This document shows, piece by piece, positions 53,179 through 61,707 of a stretch of DNA of 64,000 bases. The notes under the pieces were generated by a model that searched no databases, was not told the origin of the DNA, and worked only from the letters and a program-made list of their open reading frames with translations. Source of the DNA: Brevundimonas aurantiaca (GTDB taxonomy: Bacteria > Pseudomonadota > Alphaproteobacteria > Caulobacterales > Caulobacteraceae); assembly GCF_014199955.1 (NCBI RefSeq), contig NZ_JACHOQ010000001.1, forward strand, positions 186,001-250,000. The letters run 5' to 3'. Every line of letters starts with the position of its first letter. Position 1 is the stretch's first letter. A program made the translations under genes and the position numbers.

Positions 53179-54795
53179 ATGACCTCTGCGCCGATTTCGG
53201 CCTCCTCTCCCGCCGCCCCTCCCGCCGTCTGGCTGAAACGGTCCGCCGCGCCCTGGCGGCGTCTGACCGCCCTGGCGGGTCTTCTGGCGGTGGCGGACGT
53301 GGTTCCGGCGGTCGGTTTCGCCGGCGGTCTGGCCATGACGGTGGCCGCCTTCGGCGCCTCGCCCCTGGCCGCCCTGCCCTGGCTGCTGCTGGCGGTCGTC
53401 AGCCTGACCGCTCGCGGCCTGATCGGTCAGGCTGCGGTGGTGGTGGGCGCGCGCCTGGGCCGTTCGGTCAAGACCAGCGTGCGCGATCGGCTGCTGGCCG
53501 ACCTGTTCGGCCGGGGCGCCCGATCCGCAGACTCATTGACCGCCGTGGTCGAGGGCGTGGGCGCGCTGGACGGCTATATGTCCCGCTTCACCCCGCTGAA
53601 GATGGCCGCCGGCCTTTCGCCCCTGCTGATCATCGCCGTCGCCGCCGTCGCCAGCCCCTTTTCCGCCGGCATACTCCTGTTCACCCTCCTGCCCTTCGTC
53701 TTCGGCATGATCCTGGCCGGAACCGCCGCCGCCGGCGAAAGCCGGCGTCAATTCCAGGCGCTGGAACGGCTGTCGGGCCTGTTCGTCGACCGGGTGCGCG
53801 CCCTGCCCGCAGTCCTGGCCTTTGACGCCCGCGCCCGCACCACTGTCGAAATCGCCCGCGCCTCCGACGAACTGGAGCGGCGCACCAATCGGGTCATGCG
53901 CATCGCCTTCCTGTCCTCCGGGGTGCTGGAGTTCTTCTCGGCCCTGTCGGTCGCCCTGATCGCCGTCTATTGCGGCTTCAACCTGTTGAAGCTCCTGCCC
54001 TTCCCCGCGCCGGAGCAGTTGGACCTGCCGCGCGCCTTCTTCGTGCTGGCTCTGGCGCCCGAGGTCTATCAGCCCCTGCGTCGTCTCGCCGCCGCCTATC
54101 ATGACCGCCAGGCGGCCGAGGCCGCCGTCCCCGCCCTGATCACGCCCGAGCCCGTCGCGCGCGACCGGCACATCCTGCCGGAAGACGCCCCGGCGATCCG
54201 TTTCTCCAGCGTCTCTATCGCTTACGGCGACGCCGCCCCGGTGATTTCCGACTTCGACCTGGAGGTCCGGCCCGGCCAGATCGTCGCCCTGGTCGGCGCC
54301 AGCGGTTCGGGCAAGTCCAGCCTGCTGCACCTGTTCCTGGGTCTGTCGCCCCTGACCGCCGGAGAGGTCGAGGTGGGCGGCGCGCGCCTCAGTCAGGCGG
54401 GCGACTTCGCCGGTCAGATCGCCTGGGCCAGCCAGAACCCCGTCGTCGTGCCGGGCAGTCTGGGCGACAACATCCGCATCGCCGATCCGTCCGCCTGCCC
54501 CGGCCGGATCCTGGTCGCCGCCGGAGAGGCGGGCCTGTTCGGCGATCTGGACCGGCCCATCGACGAACGCGGCGGCGGCCTTTCGGGCGGCGAACGGCGC
54601 CGCCTGGGCCTGGCCCGCGCCATTCTGAAGCGCGCCCCCATCCTGCTGCTGGACGAGCCCACGGCCAATCTGGACCCCGCTGCGGAAGACGCCATGCTGG
54701 ATCTGATCCGCCAGGCGACGCGCGGTCGCACGACCTTGATCGCCACCCATTCCGCCGCCGTCGCGGCCATGGCCGACCGCGTGGTGCGCCTGTGA
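53179..54795 (+). CDS. cydD: Thiol reductant ABC exporter subunit CydD
   Basis: Half of the heterodimeric ABC transporter needed for cytochrome bd assembly; it exports glutathione and cysteine to the periplasm. The 538-residue protein has six membrane helices (about 25-310) then the nucleotide domain: Walker A VGASGSGKSS, signature LSGGERRRLGLARA and Walker B ILLLDEPTANLD. It overlaps cydC by one base. Placement opposite cydAB gives one FNR-centred respiration locus. Confidence 0.94.
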   Translation: MTSAPISASSPAAPPAVWLKRSAAPWRRLTALAGLLAVADVVPAVGFAGGLAMTVAAFGASPLAALPWLLLAVVSLTARGLIGQAAVVVGARLGRSVKTSVRDRLLADLFGRGARSADSLTAVVEGVGALDGYMSRFTPLKMAAGLSPLLIIAVAAVASPFSAGILLFTLLPFVFGMILAGTAAAGESRRQFQALERLSGLFVDRVRALPAVLAFDARARTTVEIARASDELERRTNRVMRIAFLSSGVLEFFSALSVALIAVYCGFNLLKLLPFPAPEQLDLPRAFFVLALAPEVYQPLRRLAAAYHDRQAAEAAVPALITPEPVARDRHILPEDAPAIRFSSVSIAYGDAAPVISDFDLEVRPGQIVALVGASGSGKSSLLHLFLGLSPLTAGEVEVGGARLSQAGDFAGQIAWASQNPVVVPGSLGDNIRIADPSACPGRILVAAGEAGLFGDLDRPIDERGGGLSGGERRRLGLARAILKRAPILLLDEPTANLDPAAEDAMLDLIRQATRGRTTLIATHSAAVAAMADRVVRL

Positions 54796-56447
54796 TGAAC
54801 CGTCCCTCGTCCTCCCGCATCGGCGCCTTGATCGCCGCCCAGCGTCGCGCCCAGCGGCTGCGTCTCCGTATCGCCGCTGCGACCGGCGCGATCGTCGCCG
54901 TGGCGGCGACCTGTCTTCTAGGGCTGTCGGGCTGGTTCATCACCAGCGCCGCCCTCGCCGGGGTCGCCGGATCGGCGGCGGTCCAGGCCTTCAACTATAT
55001 GGTGCCCAGCGCCACCATCCGTCTGCTGGCGATCCTGCGGACCGGCGCTCGCTATATCGAGCGGGTCTCCGGCCATGAGGCGGCGCTGAAGGCCCTGGCG
55101 CGGCTGCGTCCGCAACTGTTCGACGCCCTGGCTTCGGCGCCGCCAAGCCGCGCCCTGGCTCTCGCTTCGGGGGAAGCCTCGGCGCGGCTGGTCCAGGATG
55201 TGGACGCGGTTCAGACCCTGTTCGTGCGGCTGTCGGCGCCTTGGGCCCTGGGAGCCGGCGCCGCGTCCGCCGCCCTCGTCGCCGGCCTGGCCAGTCCATG
55301 GGCGGGCGCGCTCCTGCTGGCCTCAATGGCCCTCTGCGCAGCCGGCGCCCTTCTGATCGCGCGACGTCTGGCCGCCCCCGCCGGGCAGGCGGTTCAGATC
55401 GCCGTTGGCCGACTGAAAGACCGGCTGGCCGCCCTGGAGGCCGTATCGCCCGAATTGAAAGCCTATGGGCTGGACCGTTGGGCGGCGACCCAAGCGGCCG
55501 AGGCCGCCGCCGATCTGGACCAGGCCCAGGTCGCCCTGACCCAGGCCGGAGGCTGGATGGCCGCCTGGCAGGCGGTCGTCACGGGGGCGGCGGTCGCGGC
55601 GGTGGTCCCCGCCACCCTGGGCGCGTCCCTGCCTCTGACCGCCCTGGCCGCCCTGGCGGCGGTGATGGGCGTCGAATCGGTCGCCGGCCTGGTCGGCGCC
55701 CTGCAACAGAACGGCGCCGCCGAGGAAGCCGCTCGCCGCCTGGAGGCCCTGCCCTCGGCTCTTCACCCGAATCGGGCGCCGGTTTCGGTCGCCCCGACCC
55801 TGGTGCTCCAGGCCGACGGCGCGGCCCTTCATCCGCCGGCGCGCCTGGGCCTGATCGGCCCCTCCGGTGCGGGCAAGACCACGCTGATCGAACGCCTGAT
55901 CGGCCTGCGGGACGCCCAGCCGGGCGAAGCTCGCCTCGGCGACATCGACGTCGCCGACCTGACCCCCGAGGACCGACGGCCGCTGTTCGCCTATGCCGCC
56001 CAGGACGTGCGGCTGATCGACGGCACCGTCCGCGAGAACCTGCTGCTGGCCGGCCCGGCCGACGACGACGCCCTGTGGCGCGCCCTGGACGACGCGGCCC
56101 TGGCCGAACGTCTGCGCGCCGATCCGGCGGGTCTGGACGCCCGCATCGGCCCCAACGGCGAACGGCTGTCGGGAGGCGAACGGCGTCGGCTGGGTCTGGC
56201 GCGCGCCTATCTGCGGCCCGCCGCCTGGCTGGTGTTGGACGAACCGACCGAGGGGCTGGACCCGGCGACCGAGGCCCAGGTGCTGAAGGCCCTGGATCGA
56301 CGGCTGAAACAGGCCGGTCAGGGCCTGATCCTGGTCAGCCACCGCTCCGCCCCAACTCAGTTGTGCGACCGGACGATCCGGGTCGAGGGCGTGGGGGAAG
56401 ACGGCCGGGTCGGCCTGGCGCCCGCCCGCCGGCTCACGCCCGCCTAG
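54795..56447 (+). CDS. cydC: Thiol reductant ABC exporter subunit CydC
   Basis: Partner half-transporter of CydD, 550 residues. Membrane domain first (LLGLSGWFITSAALAGVAGS is a CydC hallmark), then Walker A GPSGAGKTT, signature LSGGERRRLGLARAYL and Walker B WLVLDEPTEGLDP. The ATG at 54795 overlaps the cydD stop (TGATG); a GTG one codon upstream is also possible. Its stop codon lies within a hairpin shared with fnr. Confidence 0.94.
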   Translation: MNRPSSSRIGALIAAQRRAQRLRLRIAAATGAIVAVAATCLLGLSGWFITSAALAGVAGSAAVQAFNYMVPSATIRLLAILRTGARYIERVSGHEAALKALARLRPQLFDALASAPPSRALALASGEASARLVQDVDAVQTLFVRLSAPWALGAGAASAALVAGLASPWAGALLLASMALCAAGALLIARRLAAPAGQAVQIAVGRLKDRLAALEAVSPELKAYGLDRWAATQAAEAAADLDQAQVALTQAGGWMAAWQAVVTGAAVAAVVPATLGASLPLTALAALAAVMGVESVAGLVGALQQNGAAEEAARRLEALPSALHPNRAPVSVAPTLVLQADGAALHPPARLGLIGPSGAGKTTLIERLIGLRDAQPGEARLGDIDVADLTPEDRRPLFAYAAQDVRLIDGTVRENLLLAGPADDDALWRALDDAALAERLRADPAGLDARIGPNGERLSGGERRRLGLARAYLRPAAWLVLDEPTEGLDPATEAQVLKALDRRLKQAGQGLILVSHRSAPTQLCDRTIRVEGVGEDGRVGLAPARRLTPA

Positions 56448-56475
56448 AGCATGATCTGAAGCCGATCAGGCTCTA
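56445..56475. terminator. Hairpin holding both stop codons of convergent cydC and fnr genes
   Basis: TAGAGCATGATC (56445-56456) and GATCAGGCTCTA (56464-56475) pair with 11 of 12 matches. The first TAG is the cydC stop and the last CTA is the reverse complement of the fnr stop. It probably serves as a bidirectional 3' end. Confidence 0.7.
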
Positions 56476-57210
56476 AGCCTCGCCCTCGGCGATGTCGCGC
56501 AGCCGCTCGGGCTCTTCGATCCGCAGTTCGCTGAGCGACAGCAGACGGATCACCCCTGTGGTCTTGAACTTGGTCAGGACCCGGCTCACCGTCTCTATGG
56601 TCAGGCCCAGATAGTCGGCGATCTCGGATCGGGTCATCGGCAGCCGCACCTGATCCTCGGCCTGCGGCCGCAAGGGATCGCGGCTGGGCAGCTCCAGCAG
56701 GAAGGAGGCGATTCGTTCCTGCGCCGTCTTGCGGCCCAGGAGCAGCATCTGGTTCTGGGCGGCGGCCAGTTCGTGGGTCGCCCGATCCAGCAGAGCCTCT
56801 TCCAGCCGGGGCCGCTCACGCACCAGAGCGCGGTATTCGCTCTTGCGGAACCGGCACAGGGTCGAATCCTCGATCGCCTCGCCTGAAAAGGCGTAGTCCT
56901 CGCCGGTCGCCAGGCCCACGAAGTCGCCGGCGAACAGGAAGCCCGTGATCTGGCGCCGCCCGTCGGGCAACAGCTTGTAGATCCGCACCGATCCCGAGGT
57001 GATGTTGAACAGATGGATGGCCGGATCGCCCTCGCGGATCAGGGCCTCGCCCGCCTTCAGCGACACCCTTTCGGCGATGGCGTCCAGGCCGGCCAGGTCC
57101 GCCGGATCCAGGCTGCTGCAGACGCTGAAGGCGCGCGCGCCGCAGCCGACGCAGACCGATTCCTGTCGGCGCTGTGCGCAGTCGGTCGGCAGGGCGCGAA
57201 GTTCCAGCAT
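56473..57210 (-). CDS. fnrL: Fnr-type oxygen-sensing regulator (FnrL)
   Basis: CRP/FNR-family activator of 245 residues. Ligands for an oxygen-labile [4Fe-4S] cluster are present: Cys20, Cys23 and Cys31 (C-x2-C-x7-C) plus the central Cys119. The cNMP-like sensor domain spans about 35-150. The recognition helix IETVSRVLTKF has the Glu-x2-Ser-Arg set that reads TTGAT half-sites. It therefore should bind the three FNR boxes nearby, including one 43 bp upstream of its own start, giving autoregulation. This cysteine pattern separates it from cluster-less FixK. Confidence 0.93.
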   Translation of the reverse strand: MLELRALPTDCAQRRQESVCVGCGARAFSVCSSLDPADLAGLDAIAERVSLKAGEALIREGDPAIHLFNITSGSVRIYKLLPDGRRQITGFLFAGDFVGLATGEDYAFSGEAIEDSTLCRFRKSEYRALVRERPRLEEALLDRATHELAAAQNQMLLLGRKTAQERIASFLLELPSRDPLRPQAEDQVRLPMTRSEIADYLGLTIETVSRVLTKFKTTGVIRLLSLSELRIEEPERLRDIAEGEA

Positions 57211-57252
57211 GATGGCGCGATTATGCTCTTGTCCGCCTAAGACGCAATTCTT

Positions 57253-57266
57253 TTGACGCGGATCAA
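57253..57266. promoter_or_regulatory. FNR box between fnrL and the 57302 gene
   Basis: TTGACGCGGATCAA matches TTGAC/T-N4-ATCAA. It is 43 bp before fnrL and 36 bp before the divergent gene at 57302, so it may control both. Confidence 0.78.
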
Positions 57267-57301
57267 GGCGGTCCTTTCGTCTAAGCCCTAGACGTCCGAC
57301 A

Positions 57302-57712
57302 ATGAGCGCACTCCAATACCGACGCCTGAGCGGCGACGAGGCCGACCAGGCCTATGTCATCGCGCGCATGGCTGATTCGACCCTGACGATGGACGCCTGG
57401 CGCGCCCGCGTCGCGGCGGCGCCTGCGGCCGGCGGAGTGATGGCGGCCGTGGCGGGAGGGGTCGTGCGCGCGGTCCTGGCCTATACGATCGCCACCACGA
57501 CGGAGGGCGAGCGTCAATTCATCGTCGACGCCCTGGTCGCCTTCGATCTCTTGAGGCCCGAGCGGCTCGTCCAGGGCCTGATCGACGCCGCATGCGACCT
57601 GGCCCGGCAGAACTGCAAGGCCATAGGCCTGTCGGCGGGCCTGGACGCGCCAGGACGCGACGCCGTGATACGCCATATCGCCGAAGGCGCCGTGCTGCAT
57701 CGGGTCATCTGA
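57302..57712 (+). CDS. Hypothetical protein downstream of an FNR box, possibly GNAT fold
   Basis: A 136-residue protein starting MSALQYRRLSGDEADQAYVI. The layout (LRRLSGDEA-like start, a central strand FIVDALVAF and a helix of the form LVQGLIDAACDLARQNCKAI) is reminiscent of a small GNAT acetyltransferase, but the acetyl-CoA loop is not convincing. Its FNR-controlled position suggests a low-oxygen role. Function is not assigned. Confidence 0.6.
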   Translation: MSALQYRRLSGDEADQAYVIARMADSTLTMDAWRARVAAAPAAGGVMAAVAGGVVRAVLAYTIATTTEGERQFIVDALVAFDLLRPERLVQGLIDAACDLARQNCKAIGLSAGLDAPGRDAVIRHIAEGAVLHRVI

Positions 57713-57735
57713 TCCAGCGGCGCGGACGGGGCTGC

Positions 57736-57792
57736 TGGTGCGGGCGGCCGGGATCGAACCGGCAAGGGCTTTCGCCCGGCAGATTTTAAGTC
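57736..57792 (-). pseudogene. 3' remnant of tRNA-Leu(UAA): island attachment site
   Basis: Read on the minus strand this is the last 57 nt of a tRNA-Leu: the anticodon loop CTTAAAA with anticodon TAA, the 3' side of the anticodon stem, a long variable arm (GGGCGAAAGCCC), the T-arm GGTTCGATCC and the 3' end GCCCGCACCA. The 5' half (acceptor 5' strand, D-arm, anticodon 5' stem) is missing and replaced by unrelated sequence. The break in the anticodon loop is where tyrosine integrases usually cross over. The intact copy should lie at the other island end beyond 64 kb. Confidence 0.88.
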
Positions 57793-57850
57793 ACACACGC
57801 CAGCATCAAACCACTGATACTTCGTGAGAATCTACCACAAGCCAGCCGAC

Positions 57851-57870
57851 TGTGTAAGCATTTGTGTAAG
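57851..57870. repeat. Direct repeat near the att remnant
   Basis: TGTGTAAG occurs twice (57851-57858 and 57863-57870), spaced 12 bp start to start, in the gap between the tRNA remnant and the first island gene. Such short direct repeats could be integrase arm-binding sites. The rest of the gap 57793-57936 shows no gene. Confidence 0.45.
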
Positions 57871-57936
57871 GTCGCAGCCTCCGCAGGAAGGCTTGGCATC
57901 GCACTGTACGTCAGGACCCAAGACTTCGTGGTTAGG

Positions 57937-58485
57937 CTACGGACCGGAAAGACGCGCGCGCAGATCAAGCTCGGGTTCCTGAGAGCCGACCCGGAACCGA
58001 TACTCCACCTGTCGCCCCATCAAGGCGTCGAGAACATTGACGGAGAGGCTCGCTGCCATCTCGAAACGCACGGGCTTATCAAGGACGCGCGGGAGAACTT
58101 CGGCGAACTCCTGCACATGGCTGATGTAGCTGTTGCGATGGTTGACCTTGAGATCGTTGATCGCCGCCCGGTACGCCTTGACGTGGGCCTTCAGTTCTTC
58201 TGCCTTCCTGGCCGCTAGTCCCTCGCGATTCATGGCAGCGAGAGCATTCGGGAACGACCGTGACCCGGAACCGTCGTCGTCCAGCGCTGTAAGTCGCGCG
58301 ATGATATCCCTCGTCCCGCTTTCCAACAGGGCGAGCTCAAGCACGAGGTCTTCCCGAGACATCTTTCCCAGGTTCGGGAGGCGTTGCTTCTCGCGATGCG
58401 CCAGGATCGTGAGCAACAGGTAGAGGACATCCTGTTTGAGGCCGTCCAGTAGATCCTCGGAGGGCGTGTAGACCTTCTTAGCCAT
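57937..58485 (-). CDS. Unrecognised island protein, helical (182 residues)
   Basis: A mostly helical protein starting MAKKVYTPSEDLLDGLKQDV, with helices LYLLLTILAHREKQRLPNLG and EDLVLELALLESGTRDIIAR. The C-terminal 50 residues (LSVNVLDALMGRQVEYRFRV) may form strands. No family recognised. It overlaps the preceding gene by 8 bp on the same strand, so the two form a pair, divergent from the HEPN-containing pair. It is the first gene inside the island. Confidence 0.65.
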   Translation of the reverse strand: MAKKVYTPSEDLLDGLKQDVLYLLLTILAHREKQRLPNLGKMSREDLVLELALLESGTRDIIARLTALDDDGSGSRSFPNALAAMNREGLAARKAEELKAHVKAYRAAINDLKVNHRNSYISHVQEFAEVLPRVLDKPVRFEMAASLSVNVLDALMGRQVEYRFRVGSQEPELDLRARLSGP

Positions 58486-58969
58486 TGAGTGTGAGCTCGG
58501 TCAGCGTCTTCCCCTCCCCCTCAAGCCTCAGCACCCAGTTGCCGTAGATTCGGAGCATGCCCGCTGGTCCGTCCGTCTTTGCCTCGCCTGTCTCCATCGA
58601 CAGGTACAGGCGTGGGAAGGGATCGGCTTGCTCGATGACGAGGAACGGCTTGTTCTCGCCGTCGAAGACGAGCGCGCCATGCGTCAGCGCTTCGCGACGC
58701 TCCGTCTTCGCGGTTCTGCCGATCACGAGCTCGGCGTCGACGGCGTAGCACTCGCCGGGGAGGTGCTGATTCTGCAGATAGCCAGGGGAAGCCGCCTGGC
58801 CCTTCACCTGACCCAGAAGGATGGCCGTCACCAGGTCACCCGCCTTCACCGTGATCCCATAGAGCGGCGGAACTGTATCACCGACCTGGAACGCTGACCC
58901 GGGCTTCAGGCCGGAGATATCTACGGGGGCAGGAAACCCGACAACCTTCACCATGATCTCACGCTCCAT
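58478..58969 (-). CDS. Unrecognised island protein, beta-rich (about 163 residues)
   Basis: The protein looks beta-rich: VKVVGFPAPVDISGLKPGSA, then VPPLYGITVKAGDLVTAILL and a C-terminal LRIYGNWVLRLEGEGKTLTE. The start may be 58969 (MEREIMVKV) or the Met five codons on. No enzyme motif seen. It is translationally coupled with the 182-residue gene after it, and its start faces the divergent gene at 59121 across about 150 bp. Unknown function; a sensor or binding domain is a guess. Confidence 0.6.
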   Translation of the reverse strand: MEREIMVKVVGFPAPVDISGLKPGSAFQVGDTVPPLYGITVKAGDLVTAILLGQVKGQAASPGYLQNQHLPGECYAVDAELVIGRTAKTERREALTHGALVFDGENKPFLVIEQADPFPRLYLSMETGEAKTDGPAGMLRIYGNWVLRLEGEGKTLTELTLNG

Positions 58970-59120
58970 CGATTGGGGATGTTGAGTCGGGAAGTCCCCT
59001 CGCCCCATGCCAGTGCCACGCGGCGCCATCTCAAGTTTTGTTGCGCACAGCCAGGCTTCAATCAGGCATTGCGTCAATATGCGCCTGTCGATCAGATCAG
59101 CTCCGAGTCGGGAGGCATGC

Positions 59121-60182
59121 ATGATCAAGTGGGGAGACAGTCGGAGGGATCATGATCCTATCCTCGCGATATGGCCGAGCTATCGCCCGTTGCATGAGCG
59201 CTGGTTCATGGTGGAGCTGGTCGAGACCGAGGACGGCGGCGTTCGCTGGCGAGACCGACGAATCCCGTCCGAGGAGGGATGGGTCAGAATGGACGTCCAT
59301 CCGGATCGGGAGGCCGCAGTATCCGCAGCCGAGGCTTTGAATCCCTCGCTGGCGGCGGCGCTCGCGGCGAGGCAGATGGACGCAACAGAGAAGACCTCTC
59401 TCACCCTGAAGGTCCGCAAGGCGCTTCAGTCGCGGCAACGTCTGGCGGATGAGGAAGCCCTGATGCTTTCCGAGGCGATCCGACGCCACGCCGACACGCC
59501 CCGGATCCCGATCGATCAAATCAAGCTGCACACTGAGGCCGAGCCCTATCGGGAAGCGTTGGCGCAAGAGCTACAAACCTACCCCTATCTCTGGATGGCT
59601 CTTCTCGATGGCCGCGGACGGCAGGTCGTTCTGTATCGCAACGCTGACGACGTCTGGAGCAAACCCTATCCCGCCGGCGAGAAATCGGCGGAGAAAGCCA
59701 TGCGCGCCCGGATCGCCAACGGCTTCAAGTTTCACCACGATCAGCACTGGGGTCAGGTGAAGGCCAAAATCCGTGCCGAACTGCTGCCGCGGGCCAATCA
59801 GCTTCTTCAGCTCGCCAGCGTTCAACGCCTCCTCGCCGAGGCTCTGGCCCGTGGCGAGCATGTTCTGGTCAGCAATGGGATCGTGTTCTGGTACGAGCCG
59901 GACGGTCAACTCGGCTGGACGGTCAAGGCGACCACCAGCGACAAGGGTGAGGATGGGTCGACGCTATGGCGCGAGGGCACGATCCTCTCGACCAACCACG
60001 GTAGGCTCGTTGTCCTTCCCTATGTCAAGGAAAGCGGCGAGCAGGTTCGCGGCCACACAAAGAACGGTCCTGGGGATGGCCGGGCCAAGCCCAGACACCC
60101 CGACCATTTTGTCGAGATTCCTTTCCGCGAGCTGAAGGGAGATCTCATGATAGGCCTCTTCGGAGAGCTCCCCTACGAGTAG
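59121..60182 (+). CDS. Unrecognised island protein (353 residues)
   Basis: It starts MIKWGDSRRDHDPILAIWPS. A first part (about 25-75) looks beta-rich (ELVETEDGGVRWRDR), a helical middle runs about 75-235, and a C-terminal part has FWYEPDGQLGWTVKATTSD and a Lys/Gly/Pro loop near residue 320. No catalytic motif recognised. It lies 14 bp before the HEPN-like gene on the same strand. An ATG 42 bp upstream is an alternative start. Confidence 0.65.
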   Translation: MIKWGDSRRDHDPILAIWPSYRPLHERWFMVELVETEDGGVRWRDRRIPSEEGWVRMDVHPDREAAVSAAEALNPSLAAALAARQMDATEKTSLTLKVRKALQSRQRLADEEALMLSEAIRRHADTPRIPIDQIKLHTEAEPYREALAQELQTYPYLWMALLDGRGRQVVLYRNADDVWSKPYPAGEKSAEKAMRARIANGFKFHHDQHWGQVKAKIRAELLPRANQLLQLASVQRLLAEALARGEHVLVSNGIVFWYEPDGQLGWTVKATTSDKGEDGSTLWREGTILSTNHGRLVVLPYVKESGEQVRGHTKNGPGDGRAKPRHPDHFVEIPFRELKGDLMIGLFGELPYE

Positions 60183-60196
60183 ACCCTCACGGTTGG

Positions 60197-61624
60197 ATGG
60201 ACGGGCCACGTCGCCTGCCCGACCTTCGCCCCCCCCCACTCATTTCCTCGGTACGCCCTGTGGACTCCAGCTTCGTAGATCTCGACATCCTGCTGACCAA
60301 GGTGCGCAACGCCCAGTCACGCATCTACTTCCTCGACGCGGTGAAGGCCTACAAAGCTGGCGCCCTTCGCGCATCGCTGACGGCGGCATGGGTCGCGCTC
60401 GCCTATGATCTGATCGCAAAGTACCGGGAGCTAGGCGCGATGGGCGATGCCGCCGCGACGACCTTCCTTCAATCCTGGGATAATGCGACCGCGATCAGTG
60501 ACATTCGCCAGCTCCTCCAGCTGGAGGGCCGGATCATCGAGGACGCCGCGGACAACACCCAGGCTATCAGCCAGATCGCCCGGCGACAGCTGGAGAGACT
60601 GCGCGAGGACCGCCATCTGTGCGCCCATCCTGCCTTCTCGGCCGAAGCCCTGCTGTTCGAGCCCACGCCAGAACTGGTGCGAATGCATCTGGTCAACGCC
60701 GTCGATCTCGTGCTGGCCCAGGAACCTCTTCAGGGCCGAGCGATCTTCGAGGTCTTCGATGTCGATGTTCAGTCGCCCGGATTCCCGAGCGATCACGCCA
60801 GGATTCTCGACTACGTCGAGCAGCGCTACCTCGCCCGCGTCCGGTCCCAGAACATCCGCAACTTCGGCACTGTTCTCGCCAAGTCGTTGCTCAAAGGCAT
60901 TCCCCCTCATCTCGACGGGGTGCGCGGCAAAATCGTTTCGGCCCTCGTGGCGGTCCGCGAGCGGACCCCTGCGGCGTGGCCCGAACTCGCACCTTCCATT
61001 GTGCAGCTCCTCGACAATCTGGCGCCCCTTGATCGGCCGCGGGCCATCGCCTTCATCGCCGCCTTCCCGAACTTCTGGCCGCTGATCCAGGAGGCGACGC
61101 AGACCGCCCTGCAGGAGACCGTCAACAACCTCGACCCCGCAAATGTCGCCGATGTCCGGATCATGATGGGGATCACATTCGAGCGGTTCCGGGCGCCCCT
61201 CCTTGCCGCGATACCGCGACTGGACCGCGAGACCTTCGCCCGCACGATCGCTGCCACTCCGCTTGCTGACCTGTGGCCGGCCGCTGTCGCGCGCTATGCG
61301 GGCTCGGGCAGCTTCAGGGGCTCGGAAGCCAACTTCAGTGACTTCATCGCTCCCTACACCGGTTCTCTGACGCAGGCCGAGCTCGATCAGGTGCTCGACG
61401 CCATAGTCGGCAACGGTCAGAATTATGCCGCCGCGGCGACAAGCGGGTTGCTACTCAGTCTTCTTCGAAACGCCGGGCGCCAACCGTCGATCGACGCCCG
61501 AAACCGTTTCGTTCACGGGCTGAACGAGGTCCGCCACCTGAACCACTTCGAGGGCGTTCTCGCGGCCTTCGGAGACGACGGATGGGTTCAGCCCGTCCTG
61601 GCGGTCGCGGGCGACGAGGATTGA
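60197..61624 (+). CDS. HEPN-like putative ribonuclease with a long helical region (475 residues)
   Basis: Residues about 40-175 look like a HEPN domain: helices around YFLDAVKAYKAGALRASLTA and WVALAYDLIAKYREL, then LERLREDRHLCAHPAF. Here Arg139-x4-His144 matches the R-x4-6-H active-site motif of HEPN ribonucleases found in toxin-antitoxin, abortive-infection and CRISPR effectors. The remaining 300 residues are helical with no catalytic motif and may be a repeat or sensing region. A GTG at 60260 could be the true start. Context is a tRNA-linked island with three other unknown genes. A defence role is inference. Confidence 0.65.
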   Translation: MDGPRRLPDLRPPPLISSVRPVDSSFVDLDILLTKVRNAQSRIYFLDAVKAYKAGALRASLTAAWVALAYDLIAKYRELGAMGDAAATTFLQSWDNATAISDIRQLLQLEGRIIEDAADNTQAISQIARRQLERLREDRHLCAHPAFSAEALLFEPTPELVRMHLVNAVDLVLAQEPLQGRAIFEVFDVDVQSPGFPSDHARILDYVEQRYLARVRSQNIRNFGTVLAKSLLKGIPPHLDGVRGKIVSALVAVRERTPAAWPELAPSIVQLLDNLAPLDRPRAIAFIAAFPNFWPLIQEATQTALQETVNNLDPANVADVRIMMGITFERFRAPLLAAIPRLDRETFARTIAATPLADLWPAAVARYAGSGSFRGSEANFSDFIAPYTGSLTQAELDQVLDAIVGNGQNYAAAATSGLLLSLLRNAGRQPSIDARNRFVHGLNEVRHLNHFEGVLAAFGDDGWVQPVLAVAGDED

Positions 61625-61707
61625 TGCGGCTCGAAACCCAGCCTTTCCCCCTCTGAAGGCACGACGCCGCCAGCGATGGCGGCACAGCGACATCACTCAC
61701 GCAAACC

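Noticed and set aside
57862..58218. A plus-strand frame as the end of an integrase gene next to the tRNA remnant
   Set aside because: It is antisense to the 182-residue island gene and lacks the R-H-R-Y residues of tyrosine recombinases. No integrase is visible in the window.
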